From the NCBI RefSeq assembly GCF_000337455.1, contig NZ_AOIU01000003.1, positions 38,119-102,118 of the forward strand: a stretch of DNA of 64,000 nucleotides, in the 5' to 3' direction. Shown one piece after another: positions 35,023-44,729 of this stretch. Made by a program: the position numbers and the translations under genes. Numbering within the stretch: position 1 is the stretch's first letter; every line of letters begins with the position of its first letter. Source of the DNA: Halosimplex carlsbadense 2-9-1 (GTDB lineage Archaea; Halobacteriota; Halobacteria; Halobacteriales; Haloarculaceae). The notes under the pieces were generated by a model that was not told where the DNA came from, ran no database searches, and saw nothing but the letters and a program-made list of their open reading frames with translations.

Positions 35023-35838
35023 ATGACCGGGGACTCCGGGGGCGGCTCTCCGCGGACGCTGTCGACGGTCTCGACCGCGATGGAGGCGGTGAAGGCGATC
35101 GAGGCGACGGATGGGACGGGGGTGACAGAGCTGGCCGACCGACTCGACATCTCGAAGAGTTCGGCCCACGCCTACCTCGCCACACTCGAACAGTCGGGCT
35201 TTCTCGTCAACCGGGACGGACGCTACGAGCTCTCGCTCATGTTCTTCGTGCTCGGCGAGTACGCCCGGAACCGGAGCCTGCTAGACGAGATGATCATCAG
35301 AAAGCTCGACGAGCTGGCCGCCGAGACGGCCCACTACACCCATCTCGTTACCGAGGAGAACGGCCGCGGGATCAACCTCTACAAGGGGAAAGGCGAGGCG
35401 GCCGTCGGCGACGACTACCAGCGGGCGAAGCGACAGCAGCGCGACTACCTGCACATCACCGCCTCGGGGAAAGCGATCCTCGCGTTCCTCCCCCAGCACC
35501 GCGTCGAAGCGATCGTCGACCGTCACGGGCTCCCGCGACGGACCGCGAACACGATCACCGACCGCGAGGAACTGTTCGACCACCTCGCGACCGTCCGCGA
35601 ACGGGGGTACGCCGTCAACGACGAGGAAGAGATCGAAGGCCTCCGCGCCGTCGGCGCACCGATCAGGGACCGCGACGGCGACGTCCTCGGGTCGATCAGC
35701 ATCTCCGGCCCCACGAGCCTGGTCGACGGCGATACCTTCTACGAGGCGCTGCCCGAACGCGTGATGGAGACAGCCAACATCATCGAGGTGAACCGGAACA
35801 TGTCCGACCGGCGTTCCGACATCGAGACGCTGATCTGA
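35023..35838 (+). CDS. IclR family transcriptional regulator
   Basis: The 271-residue protein has an N-terminal winged helix (GVTELADRLDISKSSAHAYLATLEQSGFLV, residues 33-63) and a C-terminal IclR ligand-binding domain with YLHITASGKAILAFLP near 143 and ERGYAVNDEEEIEGLRAVGAPI near 193. It is divergent from the nine-gene amide catabolic operon and is its likely local regulator, with an operon intermediate as effector. The ATG at 35023 gives the normal short N-terminal extension. Confidence 0.85.
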   Translation: MTGDSGGGSPRTLSTVSTAMEAVKAIEATDGTGVTELADRLDISKSSAHAYLATLEQSGFLVNRDGRYELSLMFFVLGEYARNRSLLDEMIIRKLDELAAETAHYTHLVTEENGRGINLYKGKGEAAVGDDYQRAKRQQRDYLHITASGKAILAFLPQHRVEAIVDRHGLPRRTANTITDREELFDHLATVRERGYAVNDEEEIEGLRAVGAPIRDRDGDVLGSISISGPTSLVDGDTFYEALPERVMETANIIEVNRNMSDRRSDIETLI

Positions 35839-35881
35839 GCCGGTCGAATCCGTTCGCGACGAAGCGGGGACGGAGGCGGAC

Positions 35882-36310
35882 TCAGTCGATGTCGGCGAGG
35901 GGGCCGAAGTCGTCGACGGGCAGCACCGAGTAGTCGACGGTGAGCGTGTCCTTCGTCGCCCGGATCTTCCCGACGAACGTCGAGATGTCTTCGAGCGACC
36001 CCTCGAGGATGAACAGTTCCATGCAGTGGTGGCCACCGACGTGACTGTGGAAGTTCGAGGCGACGAGGTTCTCGTGCTCGTGGCGGAGGTGCATCATCTT
36101 CTCCTCGACGGTCGTCGTCTCGTAGTCGAAGACCACGGTGATGACGCCCATCAGTTCGCGACCCTCCAGTTTCCTGTCCTCGAACTCGCCGAGGAGGTTC
36201 CGACTGGCCTCCCGGACCACTTCGCTCCGACCGGTGTAGCCGTGGTCGTCCGCGAACTGGTCGATCCGCTCGAGCAGTTCCTCCGGCATCGAGACGCTTA
36301 CGACGCTCAT
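35882..36310 (-). CDS. nikR: Nickel-responsive regulator NikR
   Basis: The 142-residue protein has a ribbon-helix-helix domain ([37 protein letters not shown]) and an ACT-like metal domain. The nickel ligands keep exact E. coli NikR spacing: His77, His88, His90 and Cys96 (H-x10-H-x-H-x5-C), within [16 protein letters not shown]. It should repress nickel uptake genes when nickel is abundant. No nickel transporter is next to it, although the Dpp-type importer family upstream includes nickel carriers. It is divergent from the aCPSF1 gene. Confidence 0.9.
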   Translation of the reverse strand: MSVVSVSMPEELLERIDQFADDHGYTGRSEVVREASRNLLGEFEDRKLEGRELMGVITVVFDYETTTVEEKMMHLRHEHENLVASNFHSHVGGHHCMELFILEGSLEDISTFVGKIRATKDTLTVDYSVLPVDDFGPLADID

Positions 36311-36326
36311 ATAACAACACAGCCGC

Positions 36327-36350
36327 CATAAATTATTAAACGTTATTACT
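36327..36350 (-). promoter_or_regulatory. AT-rich NikR promoter with a TTATTA direct repeat
   Basis: An AT-rich patch 17-40 nt upstream of the nikR ATG contains TTATTA twice (36333-36338 and 36343-36348), 10 nt apart, about one helical turn. It probably includes the nikR TATA box. The repeat could be an autoregulatory site, but NikR operators are usually dyads, so this is weak. Confidence 0.35.
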
Positions 36351-36501
36351 CTGACCGGGTCCTCACGGGAACGGCTCCCGGACCCGCCCGGTCCGGAAGC
36401 AAAGATTCTTACTCGCGCCCGGCCGAGTGTAGATATCGACCCGATAGCCGTCGGGTTTTTCGACGGTTCTCGCGGCGCGTCGCCCGATTCGAAGGAAACG
36501 C

Positions 36502-38424
36502 ATGAAAACGACACACGATTCGATCGACGAGATCCACGCGCAGATCGACGAAGAGACACCCGACGACATCGAGATTTCGAGCGTCCAGTTCGAGGGGCCG
36601 GACCTGGTCATCTACTCGCCCGACGTCGAGACGTTCGCCGAGCGCGACCGGCTCGTGCCGAAGCTGGCGAGTACGTTCAAGAAACGCATCACGGTTCGAC
36701 CGACCGCCGACGCGCTCGTCCCCGAGCGCAAGGCCGAGGGGACGATCCGCGACACGATCCCGGACGACGCCGGGGTCCAGTCGCTCGACTTCGACAGTTC
36801 GACCGGCGAGGTGCTCGTCGAGGCCGAGAAGCCGGGGATGGTCATCGGCCGCCACGGCGAGACGCTCGAGGAGATCCGGGCGGCGGTCGGCTGGACGCCG
36901 GAGGTCGTCCGCACGCCCCCGATCGAGTCCTCGACCGTCTCGAACGTCCGTAACTTCCTCAAACAGGAACGGGACGAACGCCGGGACATCCTCGAAGACG
37001 TCGGCCGGCAGATCCACAGGCCGACGACGGCCGACAACCAGTGGGTCCGTATCACCACGCTGGGCTGCTGTCGCGAGGTCGGGCGGGCGGCGTTCCTCCT
37101 CTCGACGCCGGAGACCCGTGTCCTGATCGACTGCGGCGACAAGCCCGGCGCGGAGGGAGAGGTGCCGTACCTCCAGGCGCCCGAAGCGCTCGCCGCCGGC
37201 CCGGACTCCATCGACGCCGTCGTCCTCACCCACGCCCACCTCGACCACTCGGCGCTCATCCCGATCCTCTTCAAGTACGGCTACGACGGCCCTATCTACG
37301 CGACCGAGCCGACGCGAGACCTGATGGGCCTGCTCCAGCTCGACTACCTCGATGTCGCCTCGAAGGAGGGCCGGACCCCGCCGTACGACAGCTCGATGGT
37401 CCGGAAAGCGCTCAAACACACGATCCCCGTCGAGTACGGCAACGTCACTGACATCGCGCCCGACGTGAAACTGACGATGCACAACGCCGGCCACATCCTC
37501 GGGTCGGCCGTCTCGCACTTCCACGTCGGCGAAGGGTTCTACAACGTCGCCTTCTCCGGAGACATCCACTACCGCGACACCCGCCTGCTCGACGGCGCCG
37601 TCAACGACTTCCCGCGCGTCGAGACCCTGGTCCTCGAATCCACGTACGGCGGGCGCAACGACTACCAGACCGACCAGGAGGACTCCGAGCGCAAGCTCGA
37701 GACGGTGATCAACGAGGCCCACGAGAAGGGCGGGAAGATCCTGATCCCCGCGTTCGCGGTCGGGCGCTCCCAGGAGCTCATGCTCGTCCTCGAAGAGGCC
37801 ATGCGCGAGGACCGGATCCCGACGATGCCGGTGTACCTCGACGGGATGATCCGCGAGGCGACGGCGATCCACGCCGCCTACCCGGACCACCTCCGGGAAC
37901 GGCTCCGCCAGCGGATCCTCTACGAGGACGACAACCCGTTCCTCGCCGACCAGTTCCGGCCGGTCGACGGCGGCGACGAGATGCGACGCGACGTCGTCGA
38001 CGACGAGCCTTCCATCGTGCTGACGACCTCGGGGATGATCACCGGCGGCCCGATCATGTCCTGGCTCCGGCTGCTCGGCGGCGACCCCGAGAGCACGCTC
38101 GTGTTCGTCGGCTACCAGGCCGAAGGGACGCTGGGCCGCCAGATCCAGCAGGGCCGCGACGAGATTTCGCTGAACGACACCGCCGGGCGCGGCGCCAACC
38201 GAGTCGCCCTGAACATGGATGTCCAGACGGTCGACGGCTTCTCCGGCCACGCCGACCGCCAGGGCCTGGAGAACTTCGTCCGTACGATGAACCCCCGCCC
38301 GGAGACCGTCCTCTGTGTCCACGGCGACGAGTCCTCGACCGACCACCTCTCGTCGGCGCTCTACGAGGAGTTCGGCATGCGAACCGTCGCGCCGAAGAAT
38401 CTGGAGACGTTCCGGCTGGACTGA
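36502..38424 (+). CDS. Archaeal CPSF ribonuclease aCPSF1 (FttA)
   Basis: The 640-residue protein has two N-terminal KH-type domains ([17 protein letters not shown] near 115), a metallo-beta-lactamase core with HAHLDHS near 243, and a beta-CASP domain with [16 protein letters not shown] near 415. The final MBL motifs include GFSGHADRQ near 578 and CVHGDESS near 605. aCPSF1/FttA is the general transcription termination nuclease of archaea and is highly conserved. The length is normal and all motifs seem intact. It is divergent from nikR. Confidence 0.95.
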   Translation: MKTTHDSIDEIHAQIDEETPDDIEISSVQFEGPDLVIYSPDVETFAERDRLVPKLASTFKKRITVRPTADALVPERKAEGTIRDTIPDDAGVQSLDFDSSTGEVLVEAEKPGMVIGRHGETLEEIRAAVGWTPEVVRTPPIESSTVSNVRNFLKQERDERRDILEDVGRQIHRPTTADNQWVRITTLGCCREVGRAAFLLSTPETRVLIDCGDKPGAEGEVPYLQAPEALAAGPDSIDAVVLTHAHLDHSALIPILFKYGYDGPIYATEPTRDLMGLLQLDYLDVASKEGRTPPYDSSMVRKALKHTIPVEYGNVTDIAPDVKLTMHNAGHILGSAVSHFHVGEGFYNVAFSGDIHYRDTRLLDGAVNDFPRVETLVLESTYGGRNDYQTDQEDSERKLETVINEAHEKGGKILIPAFAVGRSQELMLVLEEAMREDRIPTMPVYLDGMIREATAIHAAYPDHLRERLRQRILYEDDNPFLADQFRPVDGGDEMRRDVVDDEPSIVLTTSGMITGGPIMSWLRLLGGDPESTLVFVGYQAEGTLGRQIQQGRDEISLNDTAGRGANRVALNMDVQTVDGFSGHADRQGLENFVRTMNPRPETVLCVHGDESSTDHLSSALYEEFGMRTVAPKNLETFRLD

Positions 38425-38455
38425 CGGGGCCGACCGCCTCGGCATCGATGAGGGC

Positions 38456-39049
38456 TCAGCCCACGTCGTCGAAGCCCCATTCGTCGGCCCGCTCGGCGGC
38501 TTCGGCGCGGGCCTGCTCGCGGATCGCCTCGATCTTCTCGGCGTCGTCGAGGAACGCCTCGACCGCCCCCGGCTTGCGCTCGTCGGTCCCGGCGCCGTCG
38601 CCGCTCCCGGCTTCGGCGGGGCCGCCAGGCGACTCCGTCGCGCCGGCCAGCCGGTCGGGCGGCGCTGTCGCACGCGTCCGGTCGGCCAACGTCGGGTCGC
38701 CGGCCAGTCGCTCGGCGGCCATCCCGGGCGGGATCCGGAAGGTCGACCGGTCGTGGACGGCTTCGAGGTCGGCCGGCGCGAGCGCGAACAGTCGGATGCG
38801 ATACGGTCCCTCGGCGGCCAGGTCCGCGAGCGCCGGCGGCCCGGCGCGGTCGGTACCGGTGTGGTAGGCGACGACCGGCACGCCCGTACGGAAGGTGACG
38901 ACGCCGCGACCGCTCGCTTCGAGCAGGAGCGCGTCCTGCGGTTCGAAGACGGCGTAGCCCGTGAGCCCGCGGTCGAGCGCGTCGACGAGGACGGTTCGCG
39001 GGTCCTCGACGACCCGCGACCGGAGGAGTCGTCCCTGGGGCAACTTCAT
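38456..39049 (-). CDS. Hypothetical protein coupled to a MinD-like ATPase
   Basis: The 197-residue protein opens MKLPQGRLLRSRVVEDP. It has an alpha/beta domain of about 110 residues with a GLTGYAVFEPQDALLLEASGRG segment, then a disordered Gly/Ala/Asp linker and a C-terminal charged helix (EKIEAIREQARAEAAERADEWGF). I recognise no named family. Its ATG overlaps the stop of the MinD-like gene by 4 nt, so it is a likely partner or effector of that ATPase. The C-terminal helix could be the interaction element. Confidence 0.7.
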   Translation of the reverse strand: MKLPQGRLLRSRVVEDPRTVLVDALDRGLTGYAVFEPQDALLLEASGRGVVTFRTGVPVVAYHTGTDRAGPPALADLAAEGPYRIRLFALAPADLEAVHDRSTFRIPPGMAAERLAGDPTLADRTRATAPPDRLAGATESPGGPAEAGSGDGAGTDERKPGAVEAFLDDAEKIEAIREQARAEAAERADEWGFDDVG

Positions 39050-39816
39050 GGTGACTCGGGGAGGACCGCGCTGCGGAACCGGTCGGCGACCGCTCCCGAA
39101 TCGCGGTCGCGGACCGTCAGCGTCGCCGCGGCCTCGCGGTAGGCGCGGCCGGCCTCGCTGTCGGGCGCGTGGGCGAGCAGCGGCCGGCCGTTTCGGCGGG
39201 CCGCCCGCACCCGGTCGCTGGCCGGCACCGTCGCCAGCGTCGGCCCCTCGAAGTACCGCTCGGCCTTCGGCGCGATGCGCTCGATGGCGTCCGCGTCCCT
39301 GACCTTGTTGAAGAGGATCCCCGCCGTCTCTGTCCCGTAGGAGGTGGCGTACTCCTGGACCTTCAGCCCGTCCGACAGCGCCGGGATCGTCGGTTCGAGG
39401 ACGACCACGACCCGGTCGGCGAGCACGACCGGGAGGACGGCGGCACGGGAGGAGAGGGTCGCTGCCGAGTCGAGCAGGAGCACGTCGGTGTCGGCGGCCA
39501 GCGTCGCGACCACCTCGCGCAGGCGCGCCGGGTCGGCCGCCTCGAACGCCGCGAGGTTCGTCCCGCAGGGGACGACGCGCATGCCGTGGCGCTCGTAGAC
39601 GGCGGCGTCGACGGACGCGCCGCCCGCGACGAGCACGTCGTGCAGCGTCGTCTCGACGTCGGCGAGGCCGGCGTGAAAGAGCAGGTTCGCCATCCCCATG
39701 TCGGCGTCGACCACCGTCACGTCGTACTCCTCGGAGAGCGCCATCCCCAGCGCGAGCGTGCTCGTGGTCTTGCCGGTCCCCCCTTTCCCGCTGGCGACCG
39801 CGAACGCCTCGACCAT
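39046..39816 (-). CDS. MinD/ParA-like P-loop ATPase
   Basis: The 256-residue protein has the deviant Walker A ASGKGGTGKTTST near residue 9, the second Asp motif VVDADMGMANLLFHAGL near 36 and Walker B DVLLLDSAA near 110. MinD proteins form ATP-dependent dimers and position cell structures; in haloarchaea MinD4 and others act on motility and pili rather than division. Only a short hydrophobic C-terminus is visible, with no clear amphipathic membrane-targeting helix. It is coupled to the hypothetical gene downstream. A TTAAAAACG promoter patch lies near 39841-39849. Confidence 0.85.
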   Translation of the reverse strand: MVEAFAVASGKGGTGKTTSTLALGMALSEEYDVTVVDADMGMANLLFHAGLADVETTLHDVLVAGGASVDAAVYERHGMRVVPCGTNLAAFEAADPARLREVVATLAADTDVLLLDSAATLSSRAAVLPVVLADRVVVVLEPTIPALSDGLKVQEYATSYGTETAGILFNKVRDADAIERIAPKAERYFEGPTLATVPASDRVRAARRNGRPLLAHAPDSEAGRAYREAAATLTVRDRDSGAVADRFRSAVLPESP

Positions 39817-40032
39817 CACCTCGGGGTGGTTCCCCCTGGCTTAAAAACGTTCGTGTGGCCGACAGGTCCACGCCGTCCCGGCCCGGTCGCGCAGCGGCGC
39901 CACGCCCGTCGCGACCGGCCCGAGAAGTGTGACGATGTGAGTCAACACCACCGTCTTCCGTCGGCGAGACCAATCTTCAGATCCATGTTCGTCTGCGGGA
40001 GATGGGACAGCGAACGTGGAAGGTAACCCGAT

Positions 40033-40418
40033 GAGAATTGACGGCACGACCACTACGACGGAGGAATTACTAACAGCCGTCGCCGATCCGCGGCGACGCG
40101 CAGTGCTACGCTACGTCCAGGACGCGAACGCGACGACGGTCGACGAGCTGGCGCGGGCACTAGCGGACGCGGGCGGCGTCAGTGTTCGTCTCGGGGCTGG
40201 AGTGGCTCGATGGGTCGCTCCCGGACGACGACACGGAGATCACACGCATCCTGCTGGTCGACCGGTCGACCATCCTCGTCAGTACGGTCCAGGACGATGT
40301 CGGTGGGACCGAGGAACACGCCGTCTTCGGCCGGGGCTTCGACAACGGCCTCGTCACTATCGTCCGTCGTCTGATGGCCACCGGCCTCCTCCCCGTCGAC
40401 GACCCCGGCGCCGACTGA
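40033..40418 (+). pseudogene. Broken transcriptional regulator (HTH and C-terminal parts in different frames)
   Basis: The frame from the ATG at 40033 encodes a good winged-helix start (ELLTAVADPRRRAVLRYVQDANATTVDELARALADAGG) and then turns into Arg/Pro-rich, non-haloarchaeal sequence after about 40170. From 40182 another frame encodes an acidic protein-like segment (RILLVDRSTILVSTV... and FGRGFDNGLVTIVRRLMATGLLP), ending at 40418. The parts look like the two ends of haloarchaeal regulators joined by a frame-shifting deletion. Two separate small genes are an alternative; the second would start at the GTG at 40182. Confidence 0.5.
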
Positions 40419-40525
40419 TTCTCCCGACAGACGCCGTTTCACACTGTGAAAGGGAGGGACCGTCGCTTCCGGGACGTTTCATCCGACCAGGTAATTACGT
40501 CGTGTCGTTGCGATGACCCACTGGC

Positions 40526-42205
40526 ATGACAGCAGAGACCGATCCGCACGAAGACGGGGAGCGACCGACAGCGAACCGATCGGCCGACGAGCGAACGGCG
40601 ACACGCCGGACCGTCCTGCGCACGACCGGCGCGGGCGTGGCCGGCGTCGCGCTCGGCGGGTTCGCGGGCACCGCGGCGGCGAGCGACGACGGGACACCGT
40701 CGCGGCTCCACACCGACGGGAAGTGGGTCAGGGACGCCGACGGCGAGCCGGTCAGGCTCCGGGGCCTCGCGACGGCCTCGATGGGGTTCTACGCGGTCGA
40801 CGGGATCCACCCGAAGATCCCCGAGGAAGTCGTCGGGTGGGCGAGCGACCCCGCCCGCGGGTGGTACCCCAACGTCGTCCGCCTGCCGGTCACCCAGTGG
40901 GACGTGGACCAACTCGGCGTCGAGGCGCTCGTTTCCGACGTGCTCCGCCCCGTCGTCGACCTGCTGGGCGAGCGGGGCACCTACGCGCTGATCGACTATC
41001 ACGTCATCCACCCCTACACGGAGGCGGCGGCCGACGACGCCGACTACGACACCAGCCCGGACGAGATCGTCCGGAACTTCTGGGGGACGGTCGCGCCCGC
41101 GTTCGCCGACGACGAGCACGTGCTCTACGAGCTGTTCAACGAACCGACCTACCCGATCTTCTGGAGCGACAACGGCGAGTCCGTCGAGAGCCCCGAAGCC
41201 GAGTGGCTGCTGTGGCGCGAGACCGCCCAGCCGTGGGTGGATATGGTCCGCGAATCGGCCCCGGAGACGCCCATCGTCGTCGGCTCGCCGAGCTGGACCT
41301 CCCGGACGAACTTCGCCCCCGAGTACCCCTTCGAGGGAGAGAACCTGATCTACGCCGCCCACATCTACCCGGACAACGGCCGGCCCGAGGAGTTCGACGA
41401 CACCTACGGCGCCCCCGCCGAGGACGTACCGGTCTTCGTCACCGAGTTCGGCTGGGACCCCTACAGCGACGGCCTCGACTACGGCACCAACACCGACTGG
41501 GGCCGGCCCTTCCGCGAGTGGGTCGAGGGCTACGAGAACGTGGGTTGGGCGGCCTGGTGTTTCGACGACTCGTGGGCGCCGGCGATGTTCGACTCCCCCG
41601 GCGAGGGCGGCGCCGACGAGTGGACCCTGCGCTCAGCCCCCGAGGAACACGGCGGCTTCGTCCGCCAGTGGCTCGCCGAGACCTCCGCGGAACCGATCGC
41701 ACGCTTGCACCCCGGGAAAACCCAGGCTACCGCGGGCGACTGGGTCCACTTCGAGGCTCGCGACGCCTCGGGCGCGAACCGTCACGTCTCCAGGCTGGCG
41801 TGGGATCTCGGCAACGGCACCACTGGCGAGGGCTGGTGGGTCGACGCCCGGTACGACGAACCCGGTCAGTACGAGGTCGAGCTGACCGCGACGAACGACG
41901 CCGGCGAGTCGACGACTCACGGCCTGGCGATCACCGTCACCGAACAGACCGAGGCTGTCGCGACGGCCGAGCCGAGCGCGACCGAGGCGGCCGTCGACGA
42001 GACCGTCGAGTTCGAAGCCCACGACACGTCCGGCGACGGCCGCTGGGTCGACGCGCTGGCCTGGGAGTTCGGCGACGGAACGACCGCAGGGGGGTGGTGG
42101 GCGTCCCACGAATACGGCTCGACGGGGACCTACACCGTCGAACTGACCGCGACCGACAACACCGGGCAGACGACGACCGACACGGTCGAGATCGTCGTCG
42201 AGTGA
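40526..42205 (+). CDS. Secreted GH5-type glycoside hydrolase with two PKD-like domains
   Basis: The 559-residue protein has a Tat signal (TRRTVLRTTGAGVAGVALGG, no lipobox Cys), so it is likely released. The TIM-barrel catalytic domain spans about 58-385. The acid/base is Glu206 in YELFNEPTYP and the nucleophile is Glu307 in VFVTEFGW, as in GH5 endoglucanases and mannanases. Two PKD-like domains follow (about 388-468 and 472-559), with similar GNGTTGEGWWVDARY and GDGTTAGGWWASHEY segments. The substrate is probably a beta-linked polysaccharide. The gene stands alone between the broken regulator and the transporter. Confidence 0.85.
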   Translation: MTAETDPHEDGERPTANRSADERTATRRTVLRTTGAGVAGVALGGFAGTAAASDDGTPSRLHTDGKWVRDADGEPVRLRGLATASMGFYAVDGIHPKIPEEVVGWASDPARGWYPNVVRLPVTQWDVDQLGVEALVSDVLRPVVDLLGERGTYALIDYHVIHPYTEAAADDADYDTSPDEIVRNFWGTVAPAFADDEHVLYELFNEPTYPIFWSDNGESVESPEAEWLLWRETAQPWVDMVRESAPETPIVVGSPSWTSRTNFAPEYPFEGENLIYAAHIYPDNGRPEEFDDTYGAPAEDVPVFVTEFGWDPYSDGLDYGTNTDWGRPFREWVEGYENVGWAAWCFDDSWAPAMFDSPGEGGADEWTLRSAPEEHGGFVRQWLAETSAEPIARLHPGKTQATAGDWVHFEARDASGANRHVSRLAWDLGNGTTGEGWWVDARYDEPGQYEVELTATNDAGESTTHGLAITVTEQTEAVATAEPSATEAAVDETVEFEAHDTSGDGRWVDALAWEFGDGTTAGGWWASHEYGSTGTYTVELTATDNTGQTTTDTVEIVVE

Positions 42206-42233
42206 CGCCGAAGGCCGGATCGGTGGCCGGCGG

Positions 42234-43547
42234 CTACTCCCCAGCAGCCGCGGCGTCGACCCCGACGCTCGCGCGGGTGCGGTAGAGCCGCTCGGAGAGC
42301 GCCACCGAGACCAGCGCGAGCGCGACGAAGACGACGAACCCGCTGGCGTAGCCCGACTCGCCGAAGCTGTCGACGAACAGCCCCAGCACCGGCGGGACGA
42401 CGAACCCGCCGAACGCGCCGAGCCCGCCGACCAGCCCCGACGCGCCGCCGACGGCCTCCGGGACGTACTTCGGGACGAGCTGGAAGACGGCGGCGTTGGC
42501 GACGCCGATCCCGACGGCCAGACAGACGGTCGCCCCCAGCGCGGTCCCGTACGTGCGCGTGACGACGAGCCCGAGCGCCGCGATGCCGACGACGACGAAG
42601 CTCCCGACCGCCGTCACCTCCCCGCCGATCCGGTCGCTGAGGTAGCCGCCGGGGACCCGCAGGACCGCCGCCGGCAGGGTGAAGGCGATGGCCGTCAGCG
42701 CGCCGGCGCCCTGGACGCCCAGCCCGTGGATCGCCGTCCAGTAGGAGGGCAGCCACACCGTCAGCGCGAGGAAGCCGCCGAAGGAGGTGAAAAACAGCGC
42801 CACCAGCCCCCAGGTCCGCGGGATCGCCGCCGCATCGCGGACCGACGCGAAGGCGTCGCCGCCCGGGAACAGCTCCTGGCCGTACGCTTCGGCCCGCTGA
42901 CGGGCTTCCTCGGTATCGATCCCCTGTTCGCGCAGCTGAAACGAGGGCGGGTCGACCGCCAGGACGGCGTAAGCGACCGTCCCGAGCACCAGAAAGGCGA
43001 ACCAGACCAGATAGGACGTCGTCAGCCCCAGCGCCGACAGCGCGACCGGCAACAACAGCGTGAACAGCCCCGGCGAGCTGTTGCCCAGCCCCGCGTACAC
43101 CGCCAGCACCGTCCCCTGGCGGTCCTTCGGGTACCAGTAGGAGGTCTGGGTGGTCCCCACCGAGAAGACGGCGATCCCGCAGCCGCTCAGGGCGCCGCAG
43201 AGAAACACCAGCGGGTACAGCTCCATCGTCAGCCCCTCGGGGTAGGCCGTCACCAGCAGCGCCGACAGCCCCGCCATCCCGAGGATCGAGAGACTCAGGA
43301 GGACTAGAAACGGCTTGCGCGGGCCGACCTCGTCGACCCACGCGCCGAAGGGGATCCGCAGCAGCGACCCCGTCAGCTGGGGCGCACCGACGAGCAGCCC
43401 GAGCGCCAGCCCGGACAGCCCCATCGCCGACTCGAACTCCGTCGCGACCGGTCCGTACAACACCACGCCGGCGAAGCCCACGAAGAAGCCCAGCGTCGCC
43501 GACACCAGCCCGCGACGCGAACTCCCGCGTATCCGATGGACACTCAT
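42234..43547 (-). CDS. NarK-like MFS transporter
   Basis: The 437-residue protein has twelve hydrophobic helices of the major facilitator fold. The first helix pair has LGFFVGFAGVVLYGPVATEF. A Gly-rich nitrate-signature-like helix (YAGLGNSSPGLFTLLLP) lies near residue 155, and a second Gly-rich helix (GGLGAFGGFVVPPVLG) near 380. This matches nitrate/nitrite porters, though some relatives carry other anions. The ATG at 43547 follows an AT-rich promoter patch (43550-43580). No nitrate reductase is close, but an FNT channel is at 58507. Confidence 0.8.
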   Translation of the reverse strand: MSVHRIRGSSRRGLVSATLGFFVGFAGVVLYGPVATEFESAMGLSGLALGLLVGAPQLTGSLLRIPFGAWVDEVGPRKPFLVLLSLSILGMAGLSALLVTAYPEGLTMELYPLVFLCGALSGCGIAVFSVGTTQTSYWYPKDRQGTVLAVYAGLGNSSPGLFTLLLPVALSALGLTTSYLVWFAFLVLGTVAYAVLAVDPPSFQLREQGIDTEEARQRAEAYGQELFPGGDAFASVRDAAAIPRTWGLVALFFTSFGGFLALTVWLPSYWTAIHGLGVQGAGALTAIAFTLPAAVLRVPGGYLSDRIGGEVTAVGSFVVVGIAALGLVVTRTYGTALGATVCLAVGIGVANAAVFQLVPKYVPEAVGGASGLVGGLGAFGGFVVPPVLGLFVDSFGESGYASGFVVFVALALVSVALSERLYRTRASVGVDAAAAGE

Positions 43548-43817
43548 ACAGGCCGAAAAATAGTACGCCCGTAATTTTGTTCCGATCGAGTTCGCAAATA
43601 CTGCACAGCTCCGCCCCGTTTCGAAACGAATGGTTGTTTTTCCGGACGAATATCGATCGAAAGCGTTCGAACGTGTTCGGGTCCGCCGGCGAGGGGGTCG
43701 TGTCGCGAGTGTCGTTCCCGCGAGGGAAGAGTTGCGCGCTCGCACGCGGCCGACGGTGAACCGTCGGTCGACGACGGGTTCGAGAGCGAGCGGTCACCCG
43801 AGACCGGACCAGTGCGT

Positions 43818-44699
43818 TCAGCGGTCCGGGCCGAGCGGTGCCGAGCCGGCGTCGACCGCGCTCGTCGCGGTCGCCGGGCCGTCCGGCGTGGCGCCGGCCG
43901 CGCAGTGGTCGAACTCGCCGCAGAGCCAGTCGGCGACGACCGCCGCGAGTCGACGGTGGGCCGCGTCGGTCCCGATCCGCGCGGGACGGTCGCCGGACTG
44001 TCCGCCGTACCGCCCCGCCTGTGAGTGGTTCATCCCCTCGATCCGCTCGACGGTGGCGTCGGCCGGCAGGTTCCCCCGGCTGTCGGCGAACTGCTCGCGG
44101 TCGAGCACCGAATCGCGCGTCCCGACGACCGCCAGCGCGGGCGTCTCCCGGACCGGCTGGTCGCAGTAGGCACCGACGAGCAACAGCCCGTCGACGGCAT
44201 CGGGGTGTCCCCCGGCGTAGCGACACGCCATCGCCCCGCCCAGCGAGTGCCCGCCGACGACCCACTGCGAGACGTTCCGTTCGCCCGCGAGCACCGCGTC
44301 GGCCCGCCCGATCGAGAACACGGCGAGGTTCACCCGCATCTTCGGGACGACGACGGTGGCGTTCGCGCGCTCGGCGATGGCCCCCGCCGTCGGGAGGTAC
44401 GCATCGGGTGCCACCCGACCGCCGGGGTAGAACACCACGCCGAGCCGTTCGACCTCGGGGTCTGCGTCCGAGACGACGAAGCCGCCGTAGGCCTCGGTCA
44501 CCGTCACGTTCCCGTCGGCGCGGACCGACTCGCGGACCTCCTCGGGAGCGTGGTGCGCGAAGACCCCGAAGTACGCGTAGAAGGCCAGCCCGCCAGCGAG
44601 CGCGAGGACGGTGACGACTGCGACGACCCGGATCGCGATCGCGCGCGCCGAGCGAGCGGCGATCCACGCGCGAGCGTCGTCAACGGAGGGCAGCGACAT
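43818..44699 (-). CDS. Membrane-anchored alpha/beta hydrolase
   Basis: The 293-residue protein has one membrane helix (about 22-46) and an outward-facing hydrolase domain. The nucleophile elbow GGHSLGGAMACRYAGG is near residue 150, the acid Asp in VVGTRDSVLD near 200 and the His in IEGMNHSQAGRYGG near 228. This gives a complete Ser-Asp-His triad. The substrate is unknown; esterase or lipase-like action is likely. It lies 30 nt downstream of the cbiP gene on the same strand and could share its transcript. Confidence 0.75.
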   Translation of the reverse strand: MSLPSVDDARAWIAARSARAIAIRVVAVVTVLALAGGLAFYAYFGVFAHHAPEEVRESVRADGNVTVTEAYGGFVVSDADPEVERLGVVFYPGGRVAPDAYLPTAGAIAERANATVVVPKMRVNLAVFSIGRADAVLAGERNVSQWVVGGHSLGGAMACRYAGGHPDAVDGLLLVGAYCDQPVRETPALAVVGTRDSVLDREQFADSRGNLPADATVERIEGMNHSQAGRYGGQSGDRPARIGTDAAHRRLAAVVADWLCGEFDHCAAGATPDGPATATSAVDAGSAPLGPDR

Positions 44700-44729
44700 G
44701 GTCGACCCACGGCCCCCGGCCGCGTCAGT

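Noticed and set aside
36409-38673. Long minus-strand open frame opposite aCPSF1
   Set aside because: aCPSF1 is unmistakable on the plus strand. The opposite frame has a shadow composition and no motifs.
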